In this document: piece by piece, positions 44,087 to 56,293 of the stretch
Layout: each line of letters opens with the position of its first letter
Numbering within the stretch: position 1 is the first letter of the stretch
Assembly (NCBI GenBank): GCA_015143295.1
Contig: CM026551.1
Coordinates: 11,552,499-11,616,498 of the forward strand
Source: Tetracentron sinense
Lineage: Eukaryota; Streptophyta; Magnoliopsida; Trochodendrales; Trochodendraceae
DNA: 64,000 nt
Direction of reading: 5' to 3'
Translations under genes and position numbers: made by a program
Notes under the pieces: generated by a model
The model's input: the letters and a program-made list of their open reading frames with translations, nothing else
Databases searched by the model: none
Told to the model about the DNA's origin: nothing

Positions 44087-44490
44087 AGAAAATTATTGAG
44101 AAAGTAATTTTCTCTTGTTCGATTGTTGAGAAAATAAATGAAAATAGCATATTTATTATTTTTATCACAACAACATTTCTTAAATATAAAACTAAATACT
44201 TATAATCACTATAATTGCATTTTACATTCTAACCAAATAGAGTCTTAGAGAGAAAGTGCTGAGGAAGTAATTTTTTCTTGTTCGATTGTTGATAATATAA
44301 ATGAAAATAGATTATTTATTATTTTTATCACAACAACATTTCTTAAAACAAAACTACGTACTTACAGGCACTAAAATTTGCATTATACATCTACTTTGCA
44401 TATTGCATATTTATTATTTTAATCACAACAACCTTTCTTAGATACAAAAATAAATACTTACAATCCCTACAAATCACCATAATTTGTATC
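44087..44490. repeat. Tandem repeat, about 160-bp unit, 2.5 copies
   Basis: TTAGAGAGAAA, GTAATTTTCTCTTGTTCGAT, TGTTGA and ATTTATTATTTTTATCACAA with CAACATTTCTTA recur at 44087 and 44246. A third partial copy of the latter half starts near 44400. Confidence 0.75.
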
Positions 44491-45102
44491 GTACATACAT
44501 CTTCATAGATATATTAATCAGACTAAAAAAGATTAGAACATTTTGATTATCATTTTATATTTTGTCCTATATTAATACTTTCAACATAGAAGACCTAAAA
44601 TTATTTTTATGCAGAACAATAAAAAGTTAAACAATGACAACATGAAGTCGCTTGCCTGCATTATGCTCTGAATCCGCACCCTTTTTTATTTTTATTTTTG
44701 ATAACCATGGATATCGTGAGCCTTGAAAGCTCAGACTAATCCCACAGGCTACATAGGGAATACCCCCACCCCTTGCAACCGTTTTTGACCGAATTCGCTC
44801 CGTTGACAGCCCTAATCTTAACTATAATTGGTAAGGGTTAAAAGGGTCACGCATTGACCTGTAGGCGCAAAGTGAGATCGAACTCTGGCCGAGCCCTGCC
44901 CGAACCCGGTTCCAAAAGTCCAAACCAAATTCCAAACCTAAGTTGGGTCAGGCGAGAAATTGCTACCGTTGGGTCGCTCTCTAATTTCATACAATATAAA
45001 ACAAAACAGAGAAATCACAATCCCTGGTCTCTACAAACTGCAGAATCTCTCGACCTGGGAGGTTCATACGCCATTCCCAGTCAAATTGATAAGTGAAGGG
45101 CA
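44491..45102 (+). promoter_or_regulatory. Upstream region and 5' UTR of PMK
   Basis: A leftover hAT-like end (CTCCGTTGACAGCCCTAA) lies near 44798-44816. A TATA-like ATACAATATAAAACAAAAC lies at about 44988-45006, roughly 100 bp before the ATG, followed by a leader of balanced composition. The transcription start is inferred only. Confidence 0.4.
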
Positions 45103-47451
45103 ATGGCCATGTAAGTTCGTCTTCCAAATTCCAAAGTTTTCTGAAATTTTCTGAATTTGCTCGTCTATTTTGGTGTTAGACCCAACTAATTTTGATTTGA
45201 TTTCTGAATTCCTTTTGAAATGGGATCTTGAAGAGACAACATTTGCATCTTGAATTTGTTATTGTCGATGTTCTTTCAGAGTCGCATCAGCTCCTGGGAA
45301 GGTTTTGATAACTGGGGGTTACCTCATTTTAGAGAGGCCAAATGCAGGGATCGTCCTCAGTACAAATGCTCGTTTCTATGCGATCGTCAAGCCAATTCAC
45401 CAAGATATTATACCCGATAGCTGGTCTTGGGTGAGTGTTTTTTTTAATGTTAAATTTCTGCTTCTGCTTATTTGGGTCCTCTGCTTATCACCTTTATGGG
45501 GTAATCAAAAGACCATATATATATATATATGTACAATTGGAACAATGGTGATCAAGTAGGTTGGGCGAGGGAGCATTTCTAGCTCACTAGATGATGTTAG
45601 ATTGGGTACCCGTACCTCATAGAGTAAAGGGTTTGCAGCTCCCATTGGATGTGTTCAGTTGAGACCCACCCTATATGGGTATATCTCCAATCAAGGTTTG
45701 AAATTTCGTTTTTATTTTGCGAAATCTCGGTCTGGTTTCCCCCTCCAAAACCAAAATGGCATTTATCTCAGGTTAGACTATTTCGGCTGAAATATGAGTA
45801 AAACAGACAGTAATTTTAAAAAAAAAAATCCAAAGTATACTATAGTAATTAAAAAAACCTCAATGTGATTTTCATTCCTTTATAGAATCTGCTATACGTT
45901 GCTTAGATAGAAGTATGTGTAAGAAATAATTCCCTAAAACAACTTAAAGAATACAAAACTAATTTTTAGTCATCTCTTACGAAATTACCCAAATGGCTAA
46001 ATCTAGGCCTAAATTTATACAGTGACTCAACTACTCCTAAAACTTGTTACTAATCACACCATTTATATTTGAGCCGTCATTTTAGGTCCTTTTTTTTTGG
46101 GTAAGTCATTTTAGGTCCTAAGTTATAGAATTTTGTAAACGTAGTATAATAGTTTTTTAGGATCGCTAAAGAACCCTTGAAAAAGTTCCAAATCACTTAA
46201 TTGTACATCTAAGCCAGAAGTTATGCTTCCTAGAATCTACTGCATGACTTCTATACAGGACCCATCAATTGGATTGTCTCAATCACCTTGCTTGTGACCT
46301 ATATGTTAGGTATCCATGTTCTAATTATTTTACTGCAATGGCATCCCATGGTTTTCTCACTGCTTCTATCATTAATACTATTAGTTCTGCTGGTGCTACT
46401 GCTAATACTAAAAAAATAAGACCTATACCTTGAGATTTGAGATTTGCACTCATTATATGAAATGTGAGGGCTATCAACTGGTTTTCATGAGGAAAATTTA
46501 GGGTGGCCTATTTTATTTTTTCAGTTTTAAAAAACCGAACTTGTTGCCTTTTTGTCTGTTATTGGATGGTTAATTGATTACATAGCTGGAATTTTGCTTT
46601 CGCTAGCTTGAGTCAGCTAATACTAATTTTGAACAGAACCATCGTGTTGTTAGGAGTTAGGGCATGACTTGACTGAGGACATATTGTTACCATAGTGTTC
46701 AATTCTTTGTGATTTGTTGGGTTTTCTTTTGGCATCTTTCAGGCATGGACAGATGTGAAATTAACATCTCCTCAGCTTTCCAGAGAAACTGTATACAAAA
46801 TGTCACTAAAAAATTTGGTGATCCAGCGTGTCTCTTCAAGGCAAGTTTTCACTTGGTTTTTCTATCAATCTATATCTTTCTATATTTCCAATTCTCCTTG
46901 TGGAAGATGTATTTATGTCGATCCGCCTTCATGAGTGTGTACAATACATGTAAATGTGTATCTCTACCTACATACATATTTTATGCATGTATATATGGCT
47001 TTGAACAAGGTGTGCAATCATAGAACATATCTGGGTTAGGAGCCACAAGCAATGCTATTTAGTGGTTTTTATTAACCTTCTTAATCAGATGCAAACCATA
47101 TAGGAAACACATTGTTTAGTGAACCGTTGAAATGGGCATGAGCCATTTGTAGACTACAGTACAATTCTGATATTGGCTTGAGATTTCAGGGAATCAAGCA
47201 ACCCTTTCGTGGAACAAGCAGTGCAGTATGCTGTAGCTGCTGCACACGCATTATTCATTGACAAGGGTAAGAAGGATATGCTACACAAACTACTCTTACA
47301 AGGTAATGTTAATGCTTTATGCATTGGTCAAGCCTATTGTTGATGTGGGATTGATGAAACTTCAAGAATCTAATCTCTCAACTGGATTAGCCATGCAGGT
47401 CTCGATATTACAATCTTAGGTTGCAACGACTTCTATTCATACCGGAATCAG
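45103..47451 (+). CDS. PMK: Phosphomevalonate kinase, 5' part (exons 1-5)
   Basis: The product phosphorylates 5-phosphomevalonate to the diphosphate in the mevalonate pathway (GHMP kinase superfamily; cytosol/peroxisome in plants). Exons: 45103-45110 (ATGGCCAT), 45280-45430, 46743-46840, 47190-47302 and 47399-47451, giving 141 codons in one frame. Residues 3-20 carry the N-terminal GHMP block (IVASAPGKVLITGGYLIL), followed by RPNAGIVLSTNARFYAIVK, WTDVKLTSPQLSRETVY, NPFVEQAVQYAVAAAH and GLDITILGCNDFYSYRNQ. These match plant PMK in order and spacing. Introns 1, 2, 4 and 5 begin with GT; intron 3 (46841-47189) begins GCAAGT. The ATP-binding GLGSSAA motif and all later exons (family length about 500 residues) were not found in the rest of the window. 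The gene is either continued beyond 64 kb or truncated. Confidence 0.88.
45692..46130. repeat. GGTTTGAAATTTCG repeat, copy 2, in PMK intron 2
   Basis: Starts AAGGTTTGAAATTTCGTTTT with GCGAAATCTCGG and ATTTCGGCTGAAAT phrases, like the 30855 copy. The right border is not clear. Confidence 0.45.
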
Positions 47452-47563
47452 GTATAGGACCACTCTTTTCTTGTTTGTGGCAGTTTATTCTGTTTGTGTT
47501 TTGTTGCTTCTTTATCCTTTTCCTTTCCCAGTTTTTCTATAGGAGTTTGGGTGATATATTTCC

Positions 47564-48092
47564 CAATGTTACCTGGTTCACCGGTTCGCTCGGTTCAAAT
47601 TCGGGTTCGTAATTCGCAATTTGCCACTCTAGAGTGAACCCGGTTCGCTAGGGGTAGGATGAGTCGGTTCGCTTAGGTTTTTAGTTTGGTTCGCTAGCTT
47701 GGTTCGCTTATATAATATCAATATATTATATAAATAATTGTGTAAATTAATATATTATAAATAATTATTTTTAAAAAGGCATTAAAAATACATTTCAAAT
47801 TTTAAAAAAAAACAAAAAAAATGGTTTTATGGCCGGTTCGTGAACCCAGAAAACAAATTCGTAAAATTCAAAGTGTAAGTTCGCTGAACTTAAAGAACAA
47901 ATTCGTTAAATCCAAAATAAAAGTTCGCTGAATCCAAATAAAAAGTTCGTGGAAACCGAAAAACAAATTCGCTGAACCATAGCTATTGGGTTCGCTGATT
48001 TTCATGAACCGGAACGAACTAAACCACGAACTGGTTCGCTCCGAACCAGTTCACGGTTCGAACTAGTGGGTAGCGAACTAGGTAACCCTGTT
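47564..48092. mobile_element. GGTTCGC repeat element, copy 2
   Basis: Starts AATGTTACCTGGTTCACCGG and ends GCGAACTAGGTAACCCTGTT. The terminal parts GGTTACCTAGTTCGC and AATGTTACCTGGTTC are inverted relatives. There are many TTCGC and GCGAA phrases and an AT-rich core. It lies about 110 bp after PMK exon 5. Confidence 0.6.
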
Positions 48093-48194
48093 ATTCCCTC
48101 TAGACCTATCATGATACAATTTAAAATACTAGCCATAACAAAAAGCCCAAATTCTAGTGGATTTTTGGGTTATAGGATTTAAGTAGGAGAAATG

Positions 48195-48575
48195 ATTAAA
48201 AATACGGTTTCAAGGGATGTATCGTTCCAATTGAAACCTATACATATCGGTTTCGGTTTTTGACGATACATATAAAATTGTCTTTTTTATTAATTTTTTT
48301 AAAAAAATCAAATTAATTTTTAAAAAAATCAAATTAATTTTTTAAAAATCAAATTAATTTTTAAAAAGTCAAATGAGTTATAAGAACCAAATATAAAGTC
48401 ATGGGAAGCGACTCAAAAACAAAGTACCAAACACAATTAAAATTACACAATGAATTAAAACGTGAATAACTAATAAACGATAAGTATCGCCTGTTTCGTA
48501 TTAGTATAAATATCATACAAGGGACTACCGATACCTATACGTATCGGTTTCGGCGATTGTTATTTCCATGGGTAG
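48195..48575. mobile_element. MITE-like GTATCG-rich repeat, copy 1
   Basis: ACGGTTTCAAGGGATGTATC near the left and CGTATCGGTTTCGGCGATTG near the right, with a core of repeated AAATCAAATTAATTTTT. Copy 2 (51668-52035) has the same start (GGTTTCGGGGTGCAT) and end (TCGGTTTTGGCAATTTTTAT, TACCATGGG). Confidence 0.5.
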
Positions 48576-48579
48576 GAGA

Positions 48580-49440
48580 GAGAGAGGGGGAGAAAGAGAG
48601 AAGAGGAGAAATAAGGTTTCATGATTATTACTCTCAGTTACCTCCTTCATTGAGATATATATATATATATTACAAGAATATTCCTACAAAGTAAAGAAAA
48701 GACAATAACATTAGTACATTACAACGACACTGGACAGACAACGACACTGGCCAAAAGTAGCAATACTAGATAGGACACCAATACTCAACCTCAAGTTGGA
48801 GTTTAAATGTCAATCATGCCACACTTGGATCCAAGATCGAGTTCCCTATAGCTTTGGCAAGCACATCGGCCATTTGTTCCTCAAAACTAACATGGGGTAC
48901 AAAACACTTTTGATGCCGCTTTTTCTCTTATGAAATGGCAGTCCACTTCGAGGTGCTTGGTTCTTAATGGTACACTGGATTGGTAGCAATATGGATAGCA
49001 ACTTAGTTGTCCCCATACAGCTTTATAGGCAGATTCACATCAACCCCAAGATTAGCCAATAGAAGGATCGTAGCACTTATAAATCATATCATTTTTGAGA
49101 GAGGATATCTGAGGAAGATACACCGAATAGCTTTAATATCCAATTTATCACGATGAGGACCTGAAATATGAGTAGAACAGACACACTTGAACAATGAACA
49201 CATAAAGGGAACATGAAACAAGAGATATGGACACAATAATTTGAATATGAGACTTCCCATCAAGAATAGGTGTGGTGTTCTATTGATAAGGAAGAATCCA
49301 GTAAGAACAACTTTAGACCAAAAAGAATTAGGAACATGCATGCCAAACAATAGCGCCCAAGCAACTTCAAGCAATGTTTTAAAAGGTGTGTGAGGCATAC
49401 GCCTCGAGGCTCGCCTCAAGGCGAGGCTCAAGGAAAACAC
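48580..49440 (-). pseudogene. Ty1/copia relic: integrase fused to RNase H by deletion, plus 3' end
   Basis: Minus strand. The segment 49440-49084 translates as copia integrase C-terminal sequence (LLEVAWALLFGMHVPNSFWS, FLINRTPH, GPHRDKLDIKAIRCIFL), followed by YKCYDPSIG. From about 49040 the RNase H end begins (DVNLPIKLYGDN, AIHIATNPVYH) with stops and a frameshift, then CTTGAGGTTGAGTATTGG (48801-48784), a diverged polypurine tract, and LTR-like sequence. The whole reverse transcriptase is missing between the two parts. The 5' half of the element is also absent. Confidence 0.75.
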
Positions 49441-49560
49441 CTTGAGGCTCGACCATGAAGCTTAAATCCCTTAAGGCTCATACCTCAAAGTGTGAGGCTC
49501 ATATTAGGCACACGGGTCACGCATTGAGGCTCGATGTATGTCTGTGGTTTGCGCCTCATG
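49371..49560. repeat. GAGGC-rich repeat
   Basis: Dense CCTCGAGGC, GGCGAGGCTC and CTTGAGGCTCG phrases next to TGTTTTAAAAGGTGTGTGAG, a style of short plant repeat element. It abuts or overlaps the copia relic. Confidence 0.5.
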
Positions 49561-49869
49561 CATTAACTAAATAAGGGTTCTAAGACTTAAATGTAGATTT
49601 TTAAAAAAATTTTCAACTAATAACAAATAACACTTTATTTATTTGAGACAAGACATTGAAAATGATGATATTTGTTCAAACTAACACTTGATTTATTATG
49701 TTTAACGTATTTAGGTATTTGAAACCCTTTGAGTCAATTCACACTAATTTCTCTTATAGACGTTTCAAGATTTGGAGCTATTGGCTTACAACGTAGTCCG
49801 TGAGACCGTGACTTCTTTGCAATTTTTCGCTTCTAAATCCACCACATGACTTGATGAATGAACATCATC

Positions 49870-50013
49870 TTCAATATGTAAATGAATAAAAAAAGTAAAT
49901 CTAAATTTGAACATTTGACAAAGAACTCCTATTGGCCTTAATCCTTGAGTCGATCCACTCACCAGCAAATAACACCCCATCCACTAGATATCTTCCACCG
50001 ATGAAGGCCCCTT
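49870..50013 (-). pseudogene. LINE reverse-transcriptase fragment, distal part
   Basis: On the minus strand the sequence directly after the solo LTR reads GAFIGGRYLVDGVLFAGEWI and DSRIKANRSSL, the LINE RT block that normally follows the FRPI.LL..YKI block found at 51524-51640. The two parts were one reading region before the LTR inserted. Confidence 0.65.
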
Positions 50014-51528
50014 TGTGACGCTCCGAACCCACTCCTAAGGAATCATGTTCCGAGACGCATGCCCGTTCGTCAGAAACACGCCAGCGAAAGACTTTACCTG
50101 CGAAAATACAGGAAATTTAAACATTTATCAGATGCTTCCAAAAAACAAATAACACATGTCATTACAATAGCTATCATACAAACCATATACCTGTATTATT
50201 TACATCAAGTTTGTTTTACAAAAGTAGGCGCTTCTATCACGCCGGGTACAATTTGTACAATCTTCCAAAATGTATGGCTGAACTTTTCACTTACTGGTTA
50301 GCAGCTTCGAGATCTGTTGACATAAAAAGTTAGTGAGCTATGAAGCCTAATAAAACCACAGTCCTTCAAAACTATTTTCCTCATAATAACACGCGTTAAT
50401 AATGATATAATAAACAGTTCAATTTGCATGTTACAGTAAAATAGAACAATATATAATAAATTGTGACCCAAGGTCACTTAGGGTTACATCACCGAGGTTC
50501 CCGACCTCACATTACTTTCCAATTATGGGGTTCAGTTATGAATGTATTCATATTACCATGTTATCATTTCAACCATCAATCATGTTTCATTTCGAATCCT
50601 GAGACTCTTTTAACTGGCCACAGCCCACAAATGTTCCGCTTAAAGTCTTTAAATCATAACCATACATAGAGTCATTTAGCCTCACGCACACTGTTCCGGC
50701 TTTCACCTGGATACGACCAAATCTTAGGCATACCAACCTAACTCACCTGGAATCCGATGATTCCATACCGAACCCTGAGTACACCAACTCAGACAATTAC
50801 ATCAACCCTGAGTATACCGATTCAAACAACTTCGTATCTGAAGCTTATGCACACAATAGCACATAAGCAAAAATGGTGTGGTACTTTGACCAAGTTTGAC
50901 CGGATCTCCGATTCTCACTTATACGGCCCGCGAAACCCTGCCAAACGACGTTCGATTTCAACGAAACTTCAGGTGACCGAACTTAGGGTAGTCCGACACC
51001 TGCTGTAAAATTGTCAGGGAAAAATACGGAATTTTGACAGTAAAAAGTAAGTCCGGACAAAAACTGCAAAACCCACTAATTTCCTGATTTCGGACACAAA
51101 ACAGGCTGCCGATTCCTCGTTTGAGATGACTAACTACCGAGACGACAGACATTAGTCCCCACGGCCGACCAGCACGCTGTGGTACTAGCCGCACGGATTT
51201 CTATTAAGATCCCCAATAATTATTGAGTACCAACTAAATTCCGGAAAATTTGGAATTCCCTGGTTTTCTCGATTTTCTTACATTTAGGACCCTCGCGGTC
51301 TCGCGAATCGATACGCGATGGAACCGAAACGACAGTTGATCATCCAGGCAGTCGACCCACACATTGTGTACGATTTTTGAGTAAAAACACTGAATTTTCC
51401 TCGGTGCAATCCAATTCCGAGTAAAACCCACTTTTCACCAATTTAACAAATACTTAACTTTTTAATCACAGTTCAGGATCTATAAACTCATAATTTTATT
51501 ATATTAGAATTTTGGCCGTTACACCCTT
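50009..51528. mobile_element. Solo LTR with 5-bp target duplication CCCTT
   Basis: The LTR 50014-51523 (1510 bp) runs from TGTGACGCTCCGAACCCACT to TTTTGGCCGTTACA. CCCTT stands at 50009-50013 and at 51524-51528. TG...CA ends, the exact target duplication and the lack of internal domains define a solo LTR. It sits inside a minus-strand LINE reverse-transcriptase relic. The family is not assigned. Confidence 0.9.
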
Positions 51529-52400
51529 GATCTTGTAAATACTAAGTACTGCCAGTAGACGAATCGGCCTAAAATCCTTTAGCTCTCTAGCCCCTTCTCT
51601 TAGGATTGAGATCGATGAAAGTCGAGTTGGCTTCCTTATCCCATCACCCCCTCTAGTGAAATCAAGGATTAAAATAATGGTTTCGGGGTGCATAACCATT
51701 TTAATCGAAACCATTACGTATTGTCGATACCAATATGTATCGGACGATACGTGTGAAGTAGGTTTTTATTTTATTTTTATATTCAATGTTTCATCCAAAA
51801 TCGATACGTATTAGACAAGTCTTACCCAATGCATCGAATGAAATTTTATACTAGCAGGATTTTATAAGTGAAGTGTCGAACGAGTCCCACCGAAACGGAT
51901 ACATACCAGACTACCATACATATCAGTTTCAGACGAGTCATATAAATCTCATAATAAATAGTGTCTCAGTATAAATATCATATAGGGTTTCATTGAAATT
52001 GATACACATCGGTTTTGGCAATTTTTATTACCATGGGGAAGCTCCACCATTACCTTCATCTAGTCTCCCTTCACAATGACTAGTTGGCCTTGTAAGCTTG
52101 AGAAAAATCATCTGGATTAGGCGACTTATCACCCCCTACGATGGCCTGCAGAAACTCCTGCTCTCAAACACTCTCTCTAACATCTCGCTTCCTAAATTTC
52201 CAACTGAGAGTATTTCCAATCTATAGATAAGGTCTTCATAGCCCATCTAGTGAAAAAGTTGCTCATAGAAGGAGATAATCTCTCTATTGATGTCTTCCTC
52301 TTCCTCAAGATACTGCTCTCCTACTCTTAGCATTGAGCCTAGGTGCCTTATATCTAAACGAGATGGTCTAAAGTGGTCAGTCCAGCCCCTAATGTTAACT
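51524..52400 (-). pseudogene. LINE reverse-transcriptase relic, proximal part
   Basis: Minus strand from about 52370: DINREIISFYEQLFH, then a GDKSPNPDDFSQAYKAN block, and after an inserted repeat (51668-52035) ELKDFRPIRLLAVLSIYKI. These are the successive landmarks of plant LINE RT (FY..LF, S.GPDGF, and DFRPI.L....YKI). Stops and frameshifts are frequent. The continuation is beyond the solo LTR at 50013-49870. Confidence 0.75.
51668..52035. mobile_element. MITE-like GTATCG-rich repeat, copy 2, inside the LINE relic
   Basis: Same ends and repeated GATACGTAT / TATCGG phrases as 48195-48575. It separates two consecutive LINE RT blocks, so it is an insertion. Confidence 0.6.
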
Positions 52401-52980
52401 ACGCAGTAAATTGGGATCAAATTTGTTAATGAAAATTCAAATACAATATATGTGTAAATTCTTTACTGACCTAGTAGTGATTACTAACAATTGCATCTTT
52501 CAAAGCAACTAAAATTATCATTAATATGAGTTCAAATGGAAAAAAAAAAAAAATCATTTACCACACTGTCTACTACTTGCCTAATGATGAGGGGACTCTT
52601 TGTAAGGGCTTCACTACATTAAACAAGAACCCAAAAACCTTCTTCAGGTACCCAGTTTGTGTTGCGTAAAGTATACAAAGAGGCTCGGAGATAAAGATAA
52701 CATGGAAGCTATGGGCAGTGAAATCACATTGTCCATGAATGATTGTGCATCATGCACCTGCACAAACTGGATCATCGCTTACATAGGGCAGTTGAACTTC
52801 ACACGTGCCATATGCATGTGTGCCACAATTGATGGACAGTTGTGAATCTTGTGATGATTATTAGTCCGCCAGCGGCCCAGCATAATGCTAGTAGATGAAA
52901 TCCCAAGGCAAATATTGCCTCGCGTACAAAATGGAAGCAAGCCAATGGCTTACTGCCAAAAGGGCTGTGGCATTTCTTGG
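52401..52980. other. Intergenic/intronic, nothing recognised
   Basis: Contains a poly-A run (52540-52552) and unclassified sequence. No coding similarity was seen. Confidence 0.35.
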
Positions 52981-53181
52981 CCTTCGTGGACAAGCTAGTG
53001 GCAGTCCTTGATGGACTGACACGTGGCTGCAGCTAGAGCAGTTGTGGCCCTCACGGACAAGCTAGTGCTAGCCCATATTGGACTTACACATGGCTGCAAT
53101 CAAAGCAGTTGTGGTCCTCGCGGACGAGTTAGTATCAGTCCACAAGGGATTGACACATGTCTGCAGCCAAATTGGCTGCAA
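52981..53181. repeat. 67-bp tandem repeat, three copies
   Basis: Units start at 52981, 53048 and 53115. Each runs CC(T/C)TCG(T/C)GGACAAGCTAGT, GGACT(G/T)ACAC, TGGCTGCA and GCAGTTGTGG, with about 15-25 percent divergence. Confidence 0.85.
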
Positions 53182-53236
53182 ACGTAACAAAACTTGCCGC
53201 TGAATAGCTGCAAACATCCCTTTTTGGAAGTCAATA

Positions 53237-55689
53237 TGTAACAACCCCAAATCCACCTTGACCAAAATGGGACCTTGGGCCGCCACCTTTCTTAAACTAG
53301 CTTAAGTCTCATAACATACAAGGCATGCTAAACACGAGTCTCCCAAAAGTGAGAATAATAAAATTTCTTTACATAATCAAATCATCCAGCACAAGTCGGT
53401 GACCAATATAAATATAACCCACCATGAACCAACATAGTTTAATGCCCAAGTATAAAGTGAAATCACTAAGCAACATCATGATCTCGTCAAGACAAGTATT
53501 TAAAATCTATTACAATTCTTTTAAACCGAAACATCCGTCTAGTAATAAGGGAAACTATCTAGATCTCTCGCTCCCTTGGAAAAAGGATCACCTTCTTCCT
53601 CTACCCCGTAAGCCTCCTCCACCCAAGTCTCTGCAACTATCTCCGGCTCTAAACCTACCAAGACAATAGTCTGACTGAGTGCAAAAGCACTCGGTGTTTA
53701 TAAAATCCAACCAATATCATAGTATCCCTACACTTAGTCCGTACCATATTTAGTAGCATAATCTCATAATTACATAATCAGAGTGCGTAGCAAACATGTG
53801 AGGACAATACATCATATCATCATCTTGACTCGTGTAATTGTGAGACTCTTAGACTTATGAGATGCCGATGCTTAGGAGATCGTTTACATATGAGCATACA
53901 TATGCTTTTTGAGTAGCTTTACCAGTTTATGCAATTAGGATCATGAGGTCATACATATGTGAACATACATATGCTCTTTGAGCAGTTTTACCAGATATGC
54001 AATTGGAATCATAAGATCATACATATATGAACACACATGATTTTTGAGCAGTTTAACAATATATGCAGTCCTACAAAGCATAATAATCTTTTCTAGCATA
54101 ATAGTCTTTACTAGCGTAACAATACTTTTTCAGCATAACAATGCTTTCCCAGCTTAACAATGTTTTTCCAGCTTAACAATGACATGCAACCTTAATTCAT
54201 ATCTTTATCAGTGAGTGCCCTTGTGAGACTCCTTACTTATCACACATGTGAACTTGTGGAATGGTGTCATAATTAACATTCGAATCGGTCATCCTATAGT
54301 TCCAATCCTCTGCTATGTTACATCTCCCTGGTTAGAGAATTCTCAACATAGAAATCTTTCATCTATACTTTGACCTTTCCGAATATCGATTACCATACAA
54401 CATAATTAGAGTATAATTTAACAAACAATCACATATATAACATTATCATAATTCTTAACATATTTCATAGTCAAATTCACAAATATCAATTTCTAAATTA
54501 CTCATCCTCCATCACATTTGCCTATCCTCCATTTCTCAACAATTTACAAGTCATACAAACCATAAAATCCATCCACATATATTCTCATCCTCCATTTCTC
54601 ATCAATCTATAATCATACAAATCTATGAAATCCATCCACATACATTCCTATCCTCCATTTCACCCTTCTATAGCTTAAACATCACATAACACTTCACATT
54701 TTCCTCAATTCATACCCATAAAACCATATACATCTATAATACACATAATTCATACTCCATTACCCACAATATCACCATAATCATGCCAATAATCTAACAT
54801 TTTTAACTTATTCACTCTTAAACATGCATATATTCATAATAGAGTTGAGTTGGATAGTATATCGACCTTTGGGATCGTTCCCTTCGATCCAAGATACTCC
54901 CAAGAAGGCTTGATGATGATTTTCAAGTTTTCTTCTTCTCCCTTGAGCAATGAGGGGGAAAAATACCGGAAAGGACACACGACATCTGCAAATGTTCACC
55001 TCTGGTTTACTGGTAGAAGGTAGAAGTTGGAGGGTGTGATACCCTGACCTGTACTCCGATGATAAAGTAAGTAGATGAAGAAGATGATGAACAGTAAAGC
55101 AAATAGGAGCACTGAAAAATATGTCTATCTTTCGATCCCTGTAACACTGAAATTCTCGGGGTATTTATAGGTTAACCTTGGTATGGCCATAGATGACCAT
55201 AGATGCCCATACCACGTACCCTGCACTCATTACCAAATATGTCAGTAAAATCCACCACTTGTTGCATCACACGTGAAAGCCTACTATTAGTTCAGTCGGT
55301 TGAGTCTGACAGCAAACAGAATTGACCTGCAATAAATGCCGAGACAGTGCTTTCGGCCCACTTGTCAGAACAATCGATCGCCTCCTGATTATCTCCTCCT
55401 GCGAGTCGGTCTCGTTGTTGACTCGAGCTCGAATACATTGTATATGTCTTAAAATATGACCTGGACATCCTTATCTGAATTACGATGAGTTCGTTGTTCA
55501 ATTAACACCGGAAATGTTGTCGATACGTCTTAATGTGTACAACGTGAACGCTATGCATCAGATACTGTGTATCCTTCTATTTTAAGCATGTGACTTAAAC
55601 ATACGTCCACGTGTCACCTTCGTGCACAAAACAACAAAAGCCAGCTCGTTCCCCAATGTTACACAGTTTTACGAATTTTATCCCTTACA
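53237..55689 (-). mobile_element. 3' LTR of the Ty3/gypsy element (2.45 kb)
   Basis: Minus strand from TGTAAGGGATAAAATTCG (55689) to GGGGTTGTTACA (53237), with TGTAA/TTACA palindromic ends. Immediately before it, minus strand, is AAAGGGGCAAA, a polypurine tract. A TATA box CTATAAATACCCC sits about 520 bp into the LTR (55170-55158), which fits a short U3 and a long R-U5. The region between 53660 and 54800 holds repeated AACATGCATATG/ATACATATG-like and CAGCTTAACAATG short repeats. The matching 5' LTR is outside the window. Confidence 0.8.
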
Positions 55690-56293
55690 ATTTGCCCCTT
55701 TATGAGGCTTAGAACGTAGTTCGAAGTGTCATAAACGGACAAAAGAGCGACAGTTCATACCTCAATCTTCTTCCAGAATCTGGATCGCTGCGTGGTTTAC
55801 GCTGAGAAGATAGAACGCCCAAGCCAGCTGGTTTACGCGTGCGAACCGTCACGCCTCATTAATGCAAGACAGGCTGTCATCATTACCGTTTCGGAATTCA
55901 AAACGCTTTATATCTCTGACGGTTACTCTCTTTACGTGAAACGTCGATCCTGCCACCAGTCCTTCCAGCTTCGATACAGGTGTACGGCTCTGATGGAGGG
56001 TATTCTGGTCTTTTCATTTCTCTAAGGTATCTATAAAGATCCCTTTTGGTTGCTTCGTTTCACTTATCTTGCCATTGAAGTACTGTTACTCTGCCTCACT
56101 TGCGTCCCAAGCGAAAGTTCAAGCTCTCTTCAAACTCTCGTTTCTCTTTGCGGTACGTTCTTCTCCTTTTTCTTACTCTCTTCACTGATTCTGCTTCTCT
56201 TTCTTTCTCTTCTTCTCTTTCTTTTTCTGTCGTCAGTCTGCCCATTTTTTTCCTTTTCCTCCCTATTATTCTTTGTTCCATTCTCTTCAACCC
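55690..56293 (+). promoter_or_regulatory. Putative promoter and leader of the antisense gene in the Ty3 element
   Basis: A TATA-like CTATAAAGAT lies at 56031-56040 on the plus strand, about 255 bp before the ATG at 56294, followed by a CT-rich leader. This is the segment between the antisense gene and the 3' LTR polypurine tract. Promoter activity is inference. Confidence 0.35.

Noticed and set aside
55792..56025. 77-codon frame upstream of the antisense gene
   Set aside because: Lies upstream of the TATA-like box; no similarity to known proteins and not joined to the antisense frame.
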